A stretch of 64,000 nucleotides of DNA from Brienomyrus brachyistius (lineage: Eukaryota > Chordata > Actinopteri > Osteoglossiformes > Mormyridae), in NCBI RefSeq assembly GCF_023856365.1, contig NC_064548.1, forward strand, positions 12,834,642 through 12,898,641, in the 5' to 3' direction. The position numbers were made by a program, and so were the translations under genes. Shown piece after piece: positions 26,481-39,900 of this stretch. Numbering within the stretch: the first letter of the stretch is position 1; each line of letters starts with the position of its first letter. Under the pieces are notes generated by a model. It was not told where the DNA came from. It searched no databases and saw only the letters and a program-made list of their open reading frames with translations.

Positions 26481-26534
26481 CTTGTGACCCTGTACTGGAT
26501 AAGCAGTTGGAGGATGGATGGATGGATGGATGAA
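26481..26534 (+). mobile_element. SINE-like tail with (GGAT)n
   Basis: TTGTGACCCTGTACTGGATAAGCAG followed by four GGAT units. It matches the 3' tail of the repeat at 23698-24035. Confidence 0.7.
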
Positions 26535-27181
26535 CAAAAACCTTGTGTCTTCCCTTTCATCTGAAGTAAATGTCATATTTCATATACATATTTTTCATAT
26601 ACATGGTTTTTTCATATTCATATAATATCACCATTCAAAAATCAATATGCTTTTACCATCTGCTTTTAGTCATATTTAGTATTTTACAATATTTCATCAT
26701 CTAATAGCGTCTTTAAAATAACATCTCCCAGCCGGAAGAAAAACACATATTTTCAGGGACCTTTTGTTGTGGTGGCTGAAAGCACTTATGGAAAATGCAG
26801 AGGCAAGAGGGTCTGACCCCCCCCCCCCCCGGCCTTGGGGTGGGGGGGAGGGTCATGTGACTCTCAGCCAGCAGCCCTGAACTCCTTGGTGTCCAGGGGC
26901 ATCCATGTCTTGGGTCGCAGTTTCCAGCCACGTGTCCTGATGATCACACACCCTTCTGCAGCGTCCCACGCATGTGGCGGTCGGGGAGTCAGCGCCGTTC
27001 ATGGTGGTGTCGGCGGGAACAGGGCGCGGGGGCTCGGGGGGGCCGTGGGGAAGCTGCATTATTAGTAATCATATCTGAGCAGGCTTAGCTTGCTCCTCCA
27101 GATGGCTGCTTTCAAGTGCAAATGAACCGGTTAGACGTGTCTGGTTTAATACATACTCAGGAATCACAAATAGCCATTGAT

Positions 27182-27198
27182 CCCCCCCCCCCCCCCCC
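27182..27198. repeat. poly-C run, 17 nt
   Basis: Uninterrupted C run followed by GCTGCCCCCCG. A 14-nt C run lies nearby at 26817-26830 and a 13-nt run at 28118-28130. Confidence 0.95.
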
Positions 27199-27829
27199 GC
27201 TGCCCCCCGCCTCTCCTACAGACACTGTTTCTGGTGGCATTGAGTCTGGATCAAATGGCCTCCTGAGCATTTAAAAAGGAACATTGATTCTTTTAATTAA
27301 TTGTACACTACAGGACGGTGATGCAGCAGCCTAGCAACATTAGCACTTAAAGTCAATTATTTCGAGTTTGACAGGAGTGACTGTGGATCTGACTAGGAGG
27401 GGGATGACCAGGAATTTGCCAAAATATTATCCTACCACTGTGAAACTGTGTTACTTCCGTTTACCGAATGACATTGGTAGAAAAAAAAAAATCTCAATTT
27501 TAATATCATGTATGAAATGTGTTATAACTTATTCCCCGTGTGTTTATGTTATTTTTGAGGCAAACATTTTACACGACTTATTATTAAAAATACTGTCTTC
27601 CCTCTGTTTTGCAGGATTTGGAGAAATGCAGGCTCCGGGGCTGGAAGCATGTTCTGGCAGGTGAAGAGGTTAAAAAAATTTTTTTATGATAATTTTTCAA
27701 TTCTGCGTGCCATAATAGTAATGCTTTATCGATCCATTTGTGGGGACATTCTCATTTGGCTATCCTATCTTGCTCTCCATAACACACAGATACGTGTAGG
27801 TGACAGCGAGCCTGGCAGCAAAGGGCAGC

Positions 27830-27978
27830 CACCTGCAGCGACACCCAGGAGCCTGGGGGGTTTAGGGCTTTGCTCAAGGGCCCACAGACATGACTGTTCT
27901 GCCGAGGCCAGGCTCAAACCAACAACCTTCTGATCACAGGCAGGGAGGCTTAGCCCACTGAGCTACACACCATCCCCT
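27830..27978 (-). mobile_element. tRNA-derived SINE, minus strand
   Basis: Minus strand: GTAGCTCAGTGGGCTAAGCC (A-box), GTGATCAGAAGGTTGTTGG with a GTTTGAGCC B-box, then GGGCCCTTGAGCAAAGCCC. This is a well-preserved tRNA-like head of the second SINE family. Confidence 0.78.
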
Positions 27979-28130
27979 AAAGAAGAAACAGAATGGAATG
28001 TCACCCCAGAGGATCCATTCTCGAACGGAAAAGCAGGTCTTTGTTTCAGAACCAAATCAGGAAGCGGGCCAGACCACCGTAATATCATCTCTGTTTGTTT
28101 TCATTTGGAAAAAATAACCCCCCCCCCCCC

Positions 28131-31100
28131 ACCCAGACAAAAGCACAGGTCCCATAAACACTGCTATTTAAGATTAGAGACCCACCACCCACCACACACT
28201 ATGTATGAATTGGAGGAGCTTTTCTGAAGAAGTGTATTACTCTCCAGATACTTCATTAATCTTCATCACAGGCAGCAGGCCTGACGTGCCTGACAGCAGG
28301 GACAAAGCGGCCGGCTCCGCTCCCACATCTACAGATAATGCATGTTTTACAGTAGCCCAGATGTCTACACTCAATAAAACATGTGACAGAACCAGCCGGA
28401 CTGTGTTTGGGGATGTCTGTATTGACTGGTGGCTTGGCGTGCTCGGGGCGATACCAGGACCTGCAGGGGACTGATTACGGAATTAAAAGACGAGGGTGAC
28501 AGAGGGGCCGGCCGTGTGGGAACGCTGGGAATTGTGCTTTTGGAGAGACTCCTTTATTGGCCAGAGAAAGGCTGGGTCACTGATAATTTCATACAGGACG
28601 GTGGAGGGGGGGCTGTTTATTATCTCAGGTGGACGATTCCTACTGTCTGGGTGATGACAACAGAAGCAGGTCTGAAGCTTCGCCTGGTCGGCTTGGCCCA
28701 AAACGTCTTTAGCACGACTATAAGGATGTTTTCGTTTCTGGTTTACGTCGATGTGTCTTCTCCCTGAATAACACCCGACGTCTGGGAAAGCCTGCGATAT
28801 TATCCAGCCAGTTGGCCCGGAGACGTGAATGCCATTTCGCTTGAAAGTTGTATTTTCATTAAAAGCTGAATGTTTGTGACTCTATTTCCAGCCGTCAGAG
28901 AACATGAGGAGGGAAACTGCAGCCAAGTCAGACGTTCAGCCTCCTCCTTCTCAATTCAAACATCATAAAAGTGTTTTTGTGCAGCTTTCGAAAATCAACG
29001 TCGAAATTCAGCTGTAATGTTCCCTTCCCTCCTCCGCAGTTTTTCCCGTAACCTTATGTGAGGGATTTTCGCTGATAGAATTGTCTGGGTGCTGCCGCTG
29101 CAGAATGCACGATTGCTCTCACCGCAGGAGCGCGCTCAGATCGAATCAAGCCTCTAAGGAGAATATTTCTCTTGCAAACACCCCTCTCTCCGCAGAAAAT
29201 GAGGCGGTACACCAGCGGCTGCTTGGAGATTGGATAAAAATGGCCACTCGGCGAGAACCACGAGATGTGCGATGGATCTGAAGAGTGTGCTGTTCCAAAA
29301 CGATTCAAATTTGCGTGCTAGGAGTTTTCTGCTCTCTGAGATATGCTGCAACAATATGAAAAGTAGATCTTAAAGTCTATCTTGTGGATAGGTTTTCAGT
29401 ACATACAGTTTGCTCGCTAATTCTAGCTTAATGTTGTGAACAAATGCAATAATTGGGCATGCGCAGGAATGCCGTGCAATCATTTGTAAGGGTAAGCTGT
29501 CCTGACATCCAGTGGGATAAATACTAGCATGGTAACAGGTAATCGGGACAAAAATACTCAGGTCACTCTGGGGTCTTGAATTAGATGACAGTCATTGTTT
29601 CTCATACATCTAGTTAACATTACTGTTATGCTTTCTGCAGTCCTTAGCACTAGATAATCTCCAGCTAGAATGAGGGTTAAACTCTCCCTGAGCAGCACTG
29701 ACGTCATTGAAAGTTTGACACATACCTCTTTAATTATTTTATCAGCATAACGTTGCTCTCTGACCTACCTATCAACAACCGTACATGGGACAAAAATGAA
29801 TATTTCCTGTTCAAGGGCACAGTGCCCCCCCCCCCTTCCTAAAATGCAGACCTTCAACTCAGCAGATATATGTCTATACCTTCAAGACATACATACAATT
29901 TTATGAATATATAATTCTCTGCATCATATCTATACATGATATATACACCGTATTATCTGCCAGTCTCAGCCACCGATTTGCATGGGGTGGGGCGAAACTC
30001 CAAGGGGGGTGCTGTGCTAGCGTCTCAGCAGGACATCTCACTAGCGCCCCCTGTTGACACGAGGCCCGCCACTTCTTCAACAGCTTCTGCTGCCTTTATA
30101 TTTTAATTTTGTAACTGGTGCCAAATGGCCTTTGGCTGATGGGAGGATGGGGGGGGGGGTCAGTATTCTACGCCCAGCACTGTCTGGAATGTTTAGGAAG
30201 GCACTGGGAACAGGGCAGGGTGTTCTAAGCAGCTACAGTATGGATTAAAAGGAAAAATTGTGGAATAAGTAGAAGACAAAGGGAGCATTTCATAATGCTT
30301 GGGTTTGGCAATGGTAGCATGGGGGGTTGGGGGGGGGGCAGCTACAGAACTGTTCATGGATTTATGGCGTGTGACCATGTAGTCACCCCAGTTTGAGAAC
30401 ACACCACGGGATGTAAACACCGCATTGTTTTATATGCAGCGGAATGGCAGTACTGCCCGCCAGTGTGAGATCCATGTTCTCGGTCATCACACTGACGCCG
30501 CACTAAGGACCCGCTCCTCCAATTCCAGGGCTCTTAATCAATTACAGTTTGCAAGCCAAAGACTCCCTGGATGGTTTTTTTTTTCAGTTGCGTGAAACCA
30601 ATTGTGTACCAGAATTTATTAAGAATCACCTGCAGCACCAAGCGCATGAGTCAAGAATTACAGCATTTAAGTTCAAGTATCATTGTTCTTCCATTGCTGT
30701 GTCAAAAAAGAACAAGGCCAACAGAAAGCGACACATTATACACCATCTTCAGAAATATATCTACAATGCCCCCCATTTCAGAGAGTATCAACAGTTTAAA
30801 ACTGTTCAGAGAAGTGATACTGAGCTCAGAATATTGTTTCAACCCAGGAAAGACAAATGAATCACAGGCAGATTGGATTTATAACCAGCATGCCCAGTAT
30901 GTGGCCCAGACAAAGGCTGCAAAACTTTTCTAAAGCGCTAAATGCAAAGACTCTAAATGCAGTCAAAAACTCTAAATGCAGTCAAATGCTTCAAATAGGA
31001 AACTTCAAATAAAAACATTTATCCTCCTCTTAAGGAAATGGGGCTTTGAATTTCTTAGTCTCAGTAAATACACACACCACGCAGTGATAAACTGAATAAT

Positions 31101-34100
31101 ATGTGGATGCAACCTCAAAGTTAAAGAAAAACATGTCTTTAATCATTAATCTTTAACCATACTGAGAATAAGCATTTATGGACCTTAACCAAGAGGCTAA
31201 CTTTCGGGAGAAAAATTAATTTCATGCAAACACTTATGCAAACAAAAATACATTACTTATCATTATTAATATTTTTTTTTGTATTGACTTGACAGTAAAA
31301 GGACATAATAAATCATACTTTAATCGTGGTTAAAATGTGTTTTGGCTTTTCTTTAACCACACCGACTAATAATGGCACAGAAAATATTCAACCATGCTTT
31401 TTAATAACATCCGAGAATGAATTGAATCTATCACTAAATGTTAACACTATACTTGTTTTATAAGATGTAATTTTAACTGAAAATCCAAGCAGAGTTTCAT
31501 TGGCAGTTGGTCTTTCTGTGTATGTATCATAACTTTGTTAGTGCCTTTCTTCCCAGAAGCAAACAAGCGTGGCAACACACCAAGCCCGAGAGTTTCAGTC
31601 CAATTTCAACCCCACGGAACTGACAAATGAAAGGAGTCTTTAACGAACCGCAGAAGTTCGCCTCGTTATTCTAAAGAAGTTATGAATAATTCTTTTCGCA
31701 AAGCACCACTATTACAAATACATTCTAAAATATATATTTTTGACATGTATAGGTCAGATACTAAGTATCCCAGAACAGCGACACCGCGATGATCTGTGCA
31801 ACAGACCTGGCAGCACATTATACCTGAAATCCCTCCAGCGGATTGGGATCCCTCCTTTTCTTGAAGGTGAAAGATGCCAAATTGGTAACGCGTCAGTTTT
31901 AAGCAGCCTGCGTCCGCTTTAACAGATGCGTAGCGCTGTGATTTACTGCTCCCACCTTGGGGCTGAATCAACGGGCAATAGAAGATGTCAGTTGTGATTA
32001 ATTTCTGTAAAAACAGCTTAAGTGAGAGGAGTATCTGTTGACAGACAAGGGCATTGTGTTACAGCTTTCATCTGAAGGTTGCGAAACATGAAACGGAAGA
32101 TAAAGAGGATTTTACCCTGGTTGATGCTGTGCTTGATTCCCAGAGTTTATCGCAGGCAAAGGGGAAAACGAATACCTAGCGACATAATTTAGGTATCAGA
32201 TTGAACCGCAAGAGGCGGTATCGCGGCAGCATATTAATCGATCGGTTTTTAATAACCACTTAACCTGTTCTGGGCTCATGCGGACAAAGGCCGATGGGTC
32301 CCTGGGTGGGATGAGGAGAGAGAGCCCCGGGGAAGACATATGAAAAGCTTAGGATGCATCTTCGATGACATATGCATAAATAAAAGTTGAAACATATTTC
32401 CCAGAGTAAGTCTGCAATTATCAAAAAAACAGATATGAAATCGCGAAAGGCAGCGTTTTATCTTCCAGCGATAAAAATAGGCGCTGGGTACCGCCTTTCG
32501 GATATATAGCTCACAACTGATCACTGATCTGTTTCACAGTCTTGCGAAGTTAGTTTTAATTTCAGCTTGATATACGGTAATACAGTAATTTCGAATTAAA
32601 TTGCATTTAAGAACAAAAGAATTGTTTTTCTTGTTTGACCGATTTTACATACAGCTTCGAATCTCACTTGAAATAACCCTCTCATTAGTTTTATTAACAA
32701 ACCACATAAATGCAAATATGTGGAGATGTTAATAGATTGAAGGCCATTTTTTGCTGCATTCCGTGCAGGTGTACCATTTCATTACTGTTTCAATGGCTAT
32801 CTAACGAACGTCTTTCGTTTTTTTTTAAATAAAATTGCACAAAGATTTTGAAAATTGAAGAGCTGGTCTTTCTGGTTATTAATCATGCATAACTCACGCT
32901 GTTTTCAGCCCTTAAAATCTTTAAAATCAAGCAAAATAAATAAACGATCGATACACCGCGGTCTTTAAGTGGTTTCAGCTCCTTACTGTCAAGCAATCTA
33001 AACACCAGAAAATTGTTCAAAAATACTTCGACACAAAACCTTTTTATATTGAAGGCCATAAAAAGATGGACTAGGCCTACTGGAGTTTTTTCGTCCCACA
33101 AAGCTTGGAGCTCATTTTTTTTAGGCCTATATATTTTGTCTTTGATAGAAAAACTAAAGGCAATTACAATGTACTACAACAAATATTTGGCTAATGCTCT
33201 TTGCCGTAAGAAAAAGACAAAATAAATAAGATATAAAGCATGTTTGTGCTGTCAGTTTATTTTTTCTATAGGTACAGTCTACGTTTATTGGATAGAGATT
33301 CGGAACAGGAAATCTCCCAGCATGCACTGTGATGGTGACCCAACAGTCCTACAGTGAAGAGGCTGGAAAACAAATCAGTGGAAGGAAATTAAAACAGGCA
33401 TAACAGGAATGACAGAGTGAGGTTAACTGGCCAAGAAGTAATCCAAATTACCAGTAGTAGAAAACGAATAGTTAATTTAGTTTTGCCGCAAACTTAATAG
33501 CGTATTCAGGAACGCGTCCATTCATTAACCAAAACCACCTACAAAATCTATCAGTGTAAGATAACCAGCCTGGTTGCGATCTTCAAATTTGCTGTGTTTG
33601 AGCCGAATTATTTCAGCCGAATGGAAATTTTACGCAAACAGCAGAACAAAATGCCTTAAGATTTACCATAAACAAAGCGATAACGTTGTTATTTCTAGTG
33701 TGAGCTCAATTTTCATGATACAGACATATCAACTTATTTCGGTCAGTAGCATTTCATGGAGATTTGCTTGCGTTCCAAGGGTCAAAGGAGCTATAAACAC
33801 GACACGATGGCTGTGCTCTAAACGAGAGCATCTAGCACCAGGACTGTCATTTTACTAATATATACCTGTAAGGATAATAAGAGCATTAGCGTGAAGCCAC
33901 GTGATCAAAGTGAATGACCGAAGATACTGTAGCTGGGGAAACTAAAAAAAAAATGCTACAGACTTTTTCAGTGTTTAGTCCAAAGTCATAACCATTTTCC
34001 AAAATCACTCACAGGAAGGTGATTAATATATTAAGTGAGTGAGACACGTTGTGCTCTAAAGTCGGCAGAGATGTTACGCGCTTTCGACACATGAACTCTA

Positions 34101-36489
34101 CAGCCTGGTTAAAGTGTATGTTCTCACTTGCATTGATCATTCTGTCTGGTATCTCCCTCTGGCTCCATTTATCATGGCCCACAAGGTGTCTCCACTGTGG
34201 CAGCCTCTCTATCCACCAGGTCACTTTCTCAGTTGTCACGAGCAAAACTCTCAAAATGTTAATCCAGCACCATCAGAATCACCTTGCACCACCAGAGGAT
34301 TCTGTCCGTTCCCAGAAATATAGTCACTGCTTTGTTCAGTGATGGACTGGGATACATTATACTTAAAGACCCTTTAAGGTCTACTAAAAACATACTGATG
34401 TTCCCAATCTCTTCATTGAAAAATCATGTGAACATTGCCAATTTCTGTAGAAAAACGTAAACCTACCCAATGCCTCTATTCCTTCCTCCTTCACCAGTGC
34501 AGCTTGGGCCATTAAACAGATATCTTTCACTGCACCATACATCTGTGGCGCAATGTCACATTTCGCCCATTGTCGTCAAACTTCAAAGGTTTATGCAAAC
34601 AGTTTGTACGTGCAAATGGTGACTTCATTAAATGACACACAACCCAACTATGCCGTTTCGTAACATGGAGCGCCTTCAATGAAATCCCGCAAATTGTTTA
34701 TGCTCATTGTCTTAATGCTCCTATTGATCCCTTGCCGGGGAGGTTTGATAAACAGAATTTTTCACTTTAAGGAGTAGGGGCTCATCGCTAACAAACACAA
34801 TCCTTAAACCAGAGTCTCCACTCTGCTTTTAAGATGGTTGTAACTGTTGTAGGCCCAGGGTGCAAACTAACAAATAAGACATCTGAACCCAATGTGTACT
34901 CTGATGGACATTTTGCTCAAGATGCAATTTTTATCACATGCATGGTATTTAAACACATATCTTACAGAAGTTTTTTTTTTTCTCAATCAAAACATTTGCC
35001 GCAGACACAGACCAGTTATGGACAGGTGGACAATTCCTGCTCACATCTCCTAATCAGTCAGCTTCAATTCTCACCCCTTTGTACATAAAGTTCAATTTGC
35101 TTTGCTGCAGATACTCTGTCTCCTCCTGCATTCTGAAGATATGAAGCTAGGTGAATTTCCCGTAGTGAGTGTCGCCCTGTGCATCTTGAGATTCTAGGTT
35201 CACCGTGACCCTGTACTGAATAAGCAGTATGGAAAATGAATGCAATTAGGCCACCAGTCTGCTCTTTTTGACTATTTTGTGATTTTGGATTACACATTTG
35301 CCACAGTCTCCGCAGATTTAAGATTTCAGATTGCATCGTTATTTTCCAACCTGAAGGAGAACCACTGATAAGTTGCCACCCAGTCTGCAAGTGCAAGTGA
35401 GACAAGGCTGTGTGGATTTTTGAAGTTATCTTTCCACAGGGCTGTGTTTACCTGGCACTTGGACTGACAGCAGAGTGATTGGAAATATCCACCATTTGCC
35501 AGCACGAACCCCTGAGTGCCTGGAAAGTGCTTTTGTAGTCTGGCTGTAATGGCCCAACTTTGAATTGCTGGCTGTGGGGAAATAGCCCCGCTCCTTGCCC
35601 ACTCAGAGGGGAACTGACATAGCACAAATGGCGCTCAGCTGCAATCTGGTGAATCCTTTACGTGCCAGGTGTCATAAATGAGAAGTGCTCCACCGCATAA
35701 GACTGTATTCCTAAGTGAATGAAGAACATTAAAGTTCACTTCAAAATGTATTTTCAAAGAAATTGAGGGAGTTCTTGTAGCTTAGACAATTGGACTCAAT
35801 ATAGATTTAAGATCGTTTTATTTTTTAATCCTTATTGCTCTATTGTATACTTCATTTTATCATGGTTGAGACTGTAGTTTCTTTGACTTTTAGGTTATTA
35901 AACATTTGGTTTAACCATAATCTAAGAATATTCACGTGTGACATTTGATCCAGCGCATTTAGTAGGGGATTCTAAATACACAAACACTCTTGCGACATTT
36001 AGGAATTGCGTATTTCAATTGGATGATCGTCGCCTGAACATACCTAGACAATTCAATAACAAGTTAATTTGATTCGTAGGCATCTTGAAAACGAGACTAC
36101 ATAGGATTTGTTCCTAACCTAAATAACCCATGCCCATATTTATGAACCGATGAAAATCTCATAAATGATGCTAAACACAGGACAGCACACCTGTAAGGTA
36201 TAGTCTTGCCACGGGGGGTTGGCGGCACATTTTACCGGGTCACTAGATCAATTTGCACAACATAATCCTCCACATTAGACATTTGGTCCACGAGAACCAA
36301 AAAAACCCCACTGTAAACAGTAAACAAAAATTCTCCGGCCTACTCATATTTTACTGACGATAAACTAAATAAATGTATATATCGTTTGAAGTCCATTAAA
36401 AACGTAAACGTGGCGTATCTTTGGGCCAACTAAAACTGACGAATTAACCACAAACGTTTATTTTTATAGTCGGAGCCGGGAAAACAAAA
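28131..36489. other. intergenic region upstream of sp3, no gene seen
   Basis: About 8 kb of mostly AT-rich DNA, with poly-C at 29824-29836, a small direct repeat of CTCTAAATGCAGTCAAA at 30953-30986 and a SINE tail at 35200. No coding signal. It could hold distal sp3 regulatory sequence. Confidence 0.5.
35200..35240 (+). mobile_element. SINE-like tail fragment
   Basis: CCGTGACCCTGTACTGAATAAGCAG and GGAAAATGAATG, a short diverged 3' tail of the same family. Confidence 0.55.
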
Positions 36490-36924
36490 AGCAGCGTTAG
36501 CCAAAAATCTGGCTACATGGATATAATAGCAGTAGAGCTAATGGCCGGATCCTCCGACCATTGTTACTTCCTGGCATTTCACGACAGTTCCAACATACTT
36601 TCCCAGCTACTTTGTATCTCCGCGAGTGAATAACAAACAGGAAACGCCTCGACAAAGGGAATGAGTGACTCGGCGTCCAACCAGTGGCAAATCGGCAAAT
36701 CAAACCAAGTAGCCAATCAGCCAAAGGGAGAACGGAGGGACTTCCGGTGCATGACGCAAATTTTTACAGTCAAGCCTGGAAGCCCCACCTTTTGTGTTTC
36801 CCGCACCGTCAATCAAAATAGAAAAAATCGACTCGAATCACCGATCGCAGCCCGCCTTTGATTAAAATAATCATGTTTGGCGTTTAAATAAACCGAAACT
36901 CTCCCGATTTAAATATTTCACGCT
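36490..36924 (+). promoter_or_regulatory. sp3: probable sp3 promoter and 5' UTR
   Basis: This is the sequence just upstream of the start codon. Visible motifs are a CCAAT box (36713-36719, AGCCAATCAG context), an ETS-type ACTTCCGG (36740-36747) followed at once by ATGACGCAA (ATF/C-EBP-like), and TGACTCGGC (36666-36674, antioxidant-element-like). No convincing TATA box is seen at a usual distance. The transcription start is not placed; motif function is inferred from consensus only. Confidence 0.5.
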
Positions 36925-36931
36925 ATGACTG
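36925..36931 (+). CDS. sp3: sp3 coding exon 1 (start codon plus 4 nt)
   Basis: ATG ACT G followed directly by the donor GTACGT. The single G completes an Ala codon with the CC that opens exon 2, giving Met-Thr-Ala-Pro-Glu, the known Sp3 N-terminus. It is far too short for ORF scans and was placed by splice phase and homology. Met13 in exon 2 is a second possible long-form start. Confidence 0.85.
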
Positions 36932-39900
36932 GTACGTAAAATTTAGCCTGATTCAAGCATACCGTCACCGGTGAGTTTGTGCAACCCGCAGCTAGCAATG
37001 TCTTCACCTAATCTTTTCCAGCTCAGCCAGCAGTTAGCTGCCTGCGCTGTAAAACACTAAAGTAAAACCTTCTCATTTTCGTCGAAATCCTGTAGAAGCG
37101 CCGCTATCGGGAGGCGATCTGGGCGTTAAGCGAGTCGCGGTTTAGCCGGGCGTCTGTTTGGTCGCGTTTTGCTGAGCGGAAACTGAAGATAAACGGTCTG
37201 TTTCTGCCCCGTTTCCCCTGTCGCTGTGCCTTTCTGTAGCCCCTGAACAGCCAGTGAAACAAGAGGAAATGGCTGCCTTAGACGTGGACAGCAGTCAGAG
37301 CGACTATATGCAGCACGGCAGCGGCGGAGGAGACCAGGTATTTTTTAAACATTTCTTTCCCCTTAATCCATCCCCTCCCTCGGTTGCTCTTCTCCGCCGG
37401 GTTTGTAAGTGCATGGTGTTTTTTTTATGAAGTTCACACGTTTTAAATTTTGATGTTTCACCAAAAAAAGAGGGAAAAAAGTCGTACTTCCTGTGTAGCT
37501 CCGGACTAACGGCCACCCACTTTCTTCTTTTTAAACCCGCCCATTGTGGGTAGGACACTCAGCCGTCACCGCTCGCTCTGCTGGCAGCTACCTGTAGCAA
37601 GATCGGGTCACTTTTGCCAGAGGAGGATAACGGTGCTGCCGCTGGCGTGGTAAGTCACCACCTCCGGTAGCGACCGCGGCTTCGCGCCATGTGCCAATGC
37701 AGTGCAGCGGTGACGGCAGAGCGGGCCCCCCTCCCCCGGTATCCATATCGGCCTCCCAGCCTTACGAGATCACACTGACTTTTATTTTTCAACATCACAC
37801 CGACCGATGTTGGGAAATAGTTCATGGTTGGTCGCAGAAGGGAGGAGGGGGGGCGGTTCCGTAGACCCACTGACGTCCGGATGCTTCAGTTAAAAGTAAT
37901 TTTTATTTGCATCGTGACTGAAACGCTGACTCCAAACAGCAATCGAAAAAAATTGGCACCGTGTGAACTGATAAATACCCATATGGACCCCTTCCTGGCG
38001 TGGTTCCGCACCATCGTTTCTCGAAATCGTTGCCTAACGTCACCCCCGTCCCCCCCGGCAGTGAAATCTTCAAAAGTAGAGCCAGTCGTTCACAGTGCAT
38101 AAACTGACAGGCCTGGTTTAAGACCTACAAATATTTCACGGGTTGAAAACGTTTTAGTGCTGAAATGATGCGCTGGCAAGCTGATTTACAGTGTTGGCAT
38201 AATTGTAGTTTACAGGTTAGTCATAATCCAGCGGATGGTGGCCATGTTGTAATCTGCCCTTAATTATGTGCCTGTGCTTCGACCAAGATAAAAACATTTA
38301 TTTTTACTTGTGAGGAGATGTGATGTCGCTGAGCTTATGAATGATATTGATAAAATTATTTGCTTCTTCTTTTAGACCACAGACCTCACATCCATACAGT
38401 TAACAGGGACCTCAGAGAGATGGGAGGTATTGGCTCCAAGCGCACCCATAAAAGAGGAGCCAAGCATAGTGCATATTCCCAACACAGGGATAGTGACGTC
38501 AAATGGACAGTATGTTTTTCCTCTCCAGAATATGCATAGCCAACCGATTTTTGTGACGTCGGGACCCGACACGTCCGCCAACGCAGTGCCTAACATTCAG
38601 TACCAGGTGATACCGCAGATCCAGACTGCGGATGGACAGCTGGGCTTCGCGACCTCCGCGGTGGAGGGCACCTCCCTGGGACAGGATGCCACAGGGCAGA
38701 TCCAGATCATGCACAGTGCTGGCCAGAGTATCGGCGCTGCCGGAACGTCCCCGGCCGACATCCTTACCAACAGCCAGAACCTCATATCTCAGACTGGTCA
38801 CGTCCAGCAGATCCAAGGAGTCTCAGTTGCTGGCTCTGCTTTCAACAGCCAGGGTCAGGTGGTCGCCAACGTTCCTGTCGGTTTACCCGGAAACATCACC
38901 TTTGTACCGATAAACAGTGTGGACCTAGACTCCCTCGGACTCGCTGGGGCTCAGACGATAGCGACGGGGGTCACGGCGGACGGGCAGCTCATCATGGCTG
39001 GTCAGCCCCTGGACAGGTCCGAGGGCTCCGATAAAACGGGTGAGCCCATTTCCCACACACTGGCCGTCGGTGACTCGAACACTAACCAAGACATGTACGT
39101 GCCAACGACGTCATCGTCACAGCTGCCCGAGACGATAGACGGAACGGGGGTGCTGACACAGGCCACCGCGGTCTCCTCAGCGGCCGGCGAGCAGGCAGAC
39201 TACATCGGCCAGAACCAAGTGCAGAACATCCAGGTGTCGTCGGCGCAGCCCGTCATCCAGCTTCAACCGGTGCCCGTCAGCACCAGTGACGGCCAGGTGG
39301 TCCAAGGCCTCCCACAGGCGCAGTTGTCCAGCCAGACGCTGCAGAACCTGCAGCTGATCAACCCCGGGACCTTCCTGATCCAGGCACAGACGGTCACGCC
39401 CTCGGGGCAGATCCAGTGGCAGACTTTCCAGGTTCAGGGTGTCCAGAACCTGCAGAACCTCCAGCTGCCCAGCACTGGGGCGCAACAAATCACACTGGCC
39501 CCTGTGCAGACACTCTCGCTGGGCCAGGGGGGCACGCTGAGCTCCAGCCCTGTCAGCATCAGTACCGGGCAGATCCCTAACCTGCAGACAGTGACCGTCA
39601 ACTCTGTGGGTCAGGCGGGCATCCAGTTCCAGCAGGTGGATGACACAGGCAGCCCTGGAGGTACGGCCCATCTCATTTTCTTAACCAGGTCTGTTTGATC
39701 AATGTCTGGTCTAAAAGTCACTAAAATTGAGGCTGTGAGACCTCAAGTTCAGGTGATCCAGTGAATAAGCTGGAACTTTCAAAACTTTCGACTCGGCGGT
39801 AAACTTAGCTGGCGTGAATTGAGCTTGTGGCATATCCAGATCTGAAAGCCTTCGCCTTCGTCTTTAAAACGACCAAAGAGTTTCGCCATGTTTCTCGAGG

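Noticed and set aside
27615..27660. Exon-like segment between TTTTGCAG and GTGAAG
   Set aside because: Only 46 bp with no homology and no partner exons; splice-like matches of this quality are common by chance.
27900..27970. Possible functional tRNA gene on the minus strand
   Set aside because: A- and B-boxes are present, but the sequence continues into the SINE body and lacks a complete cloverleaf and a pol III T-run terminator.
38430..38432. TTG as a start codon for the large sp3 ORF
   Set aside because: The exon opens at 38376 with a good acceptor, and the upstream residues (TSERWEVL) match Sp3, so this TTG is an internal Leu codon.
39177..39671. Antisense ORF of 164 codons
   Set aside because: Shadow of sp3 exon 4, which is Gln-rich and GC-rich and tends to leave the other strand open.
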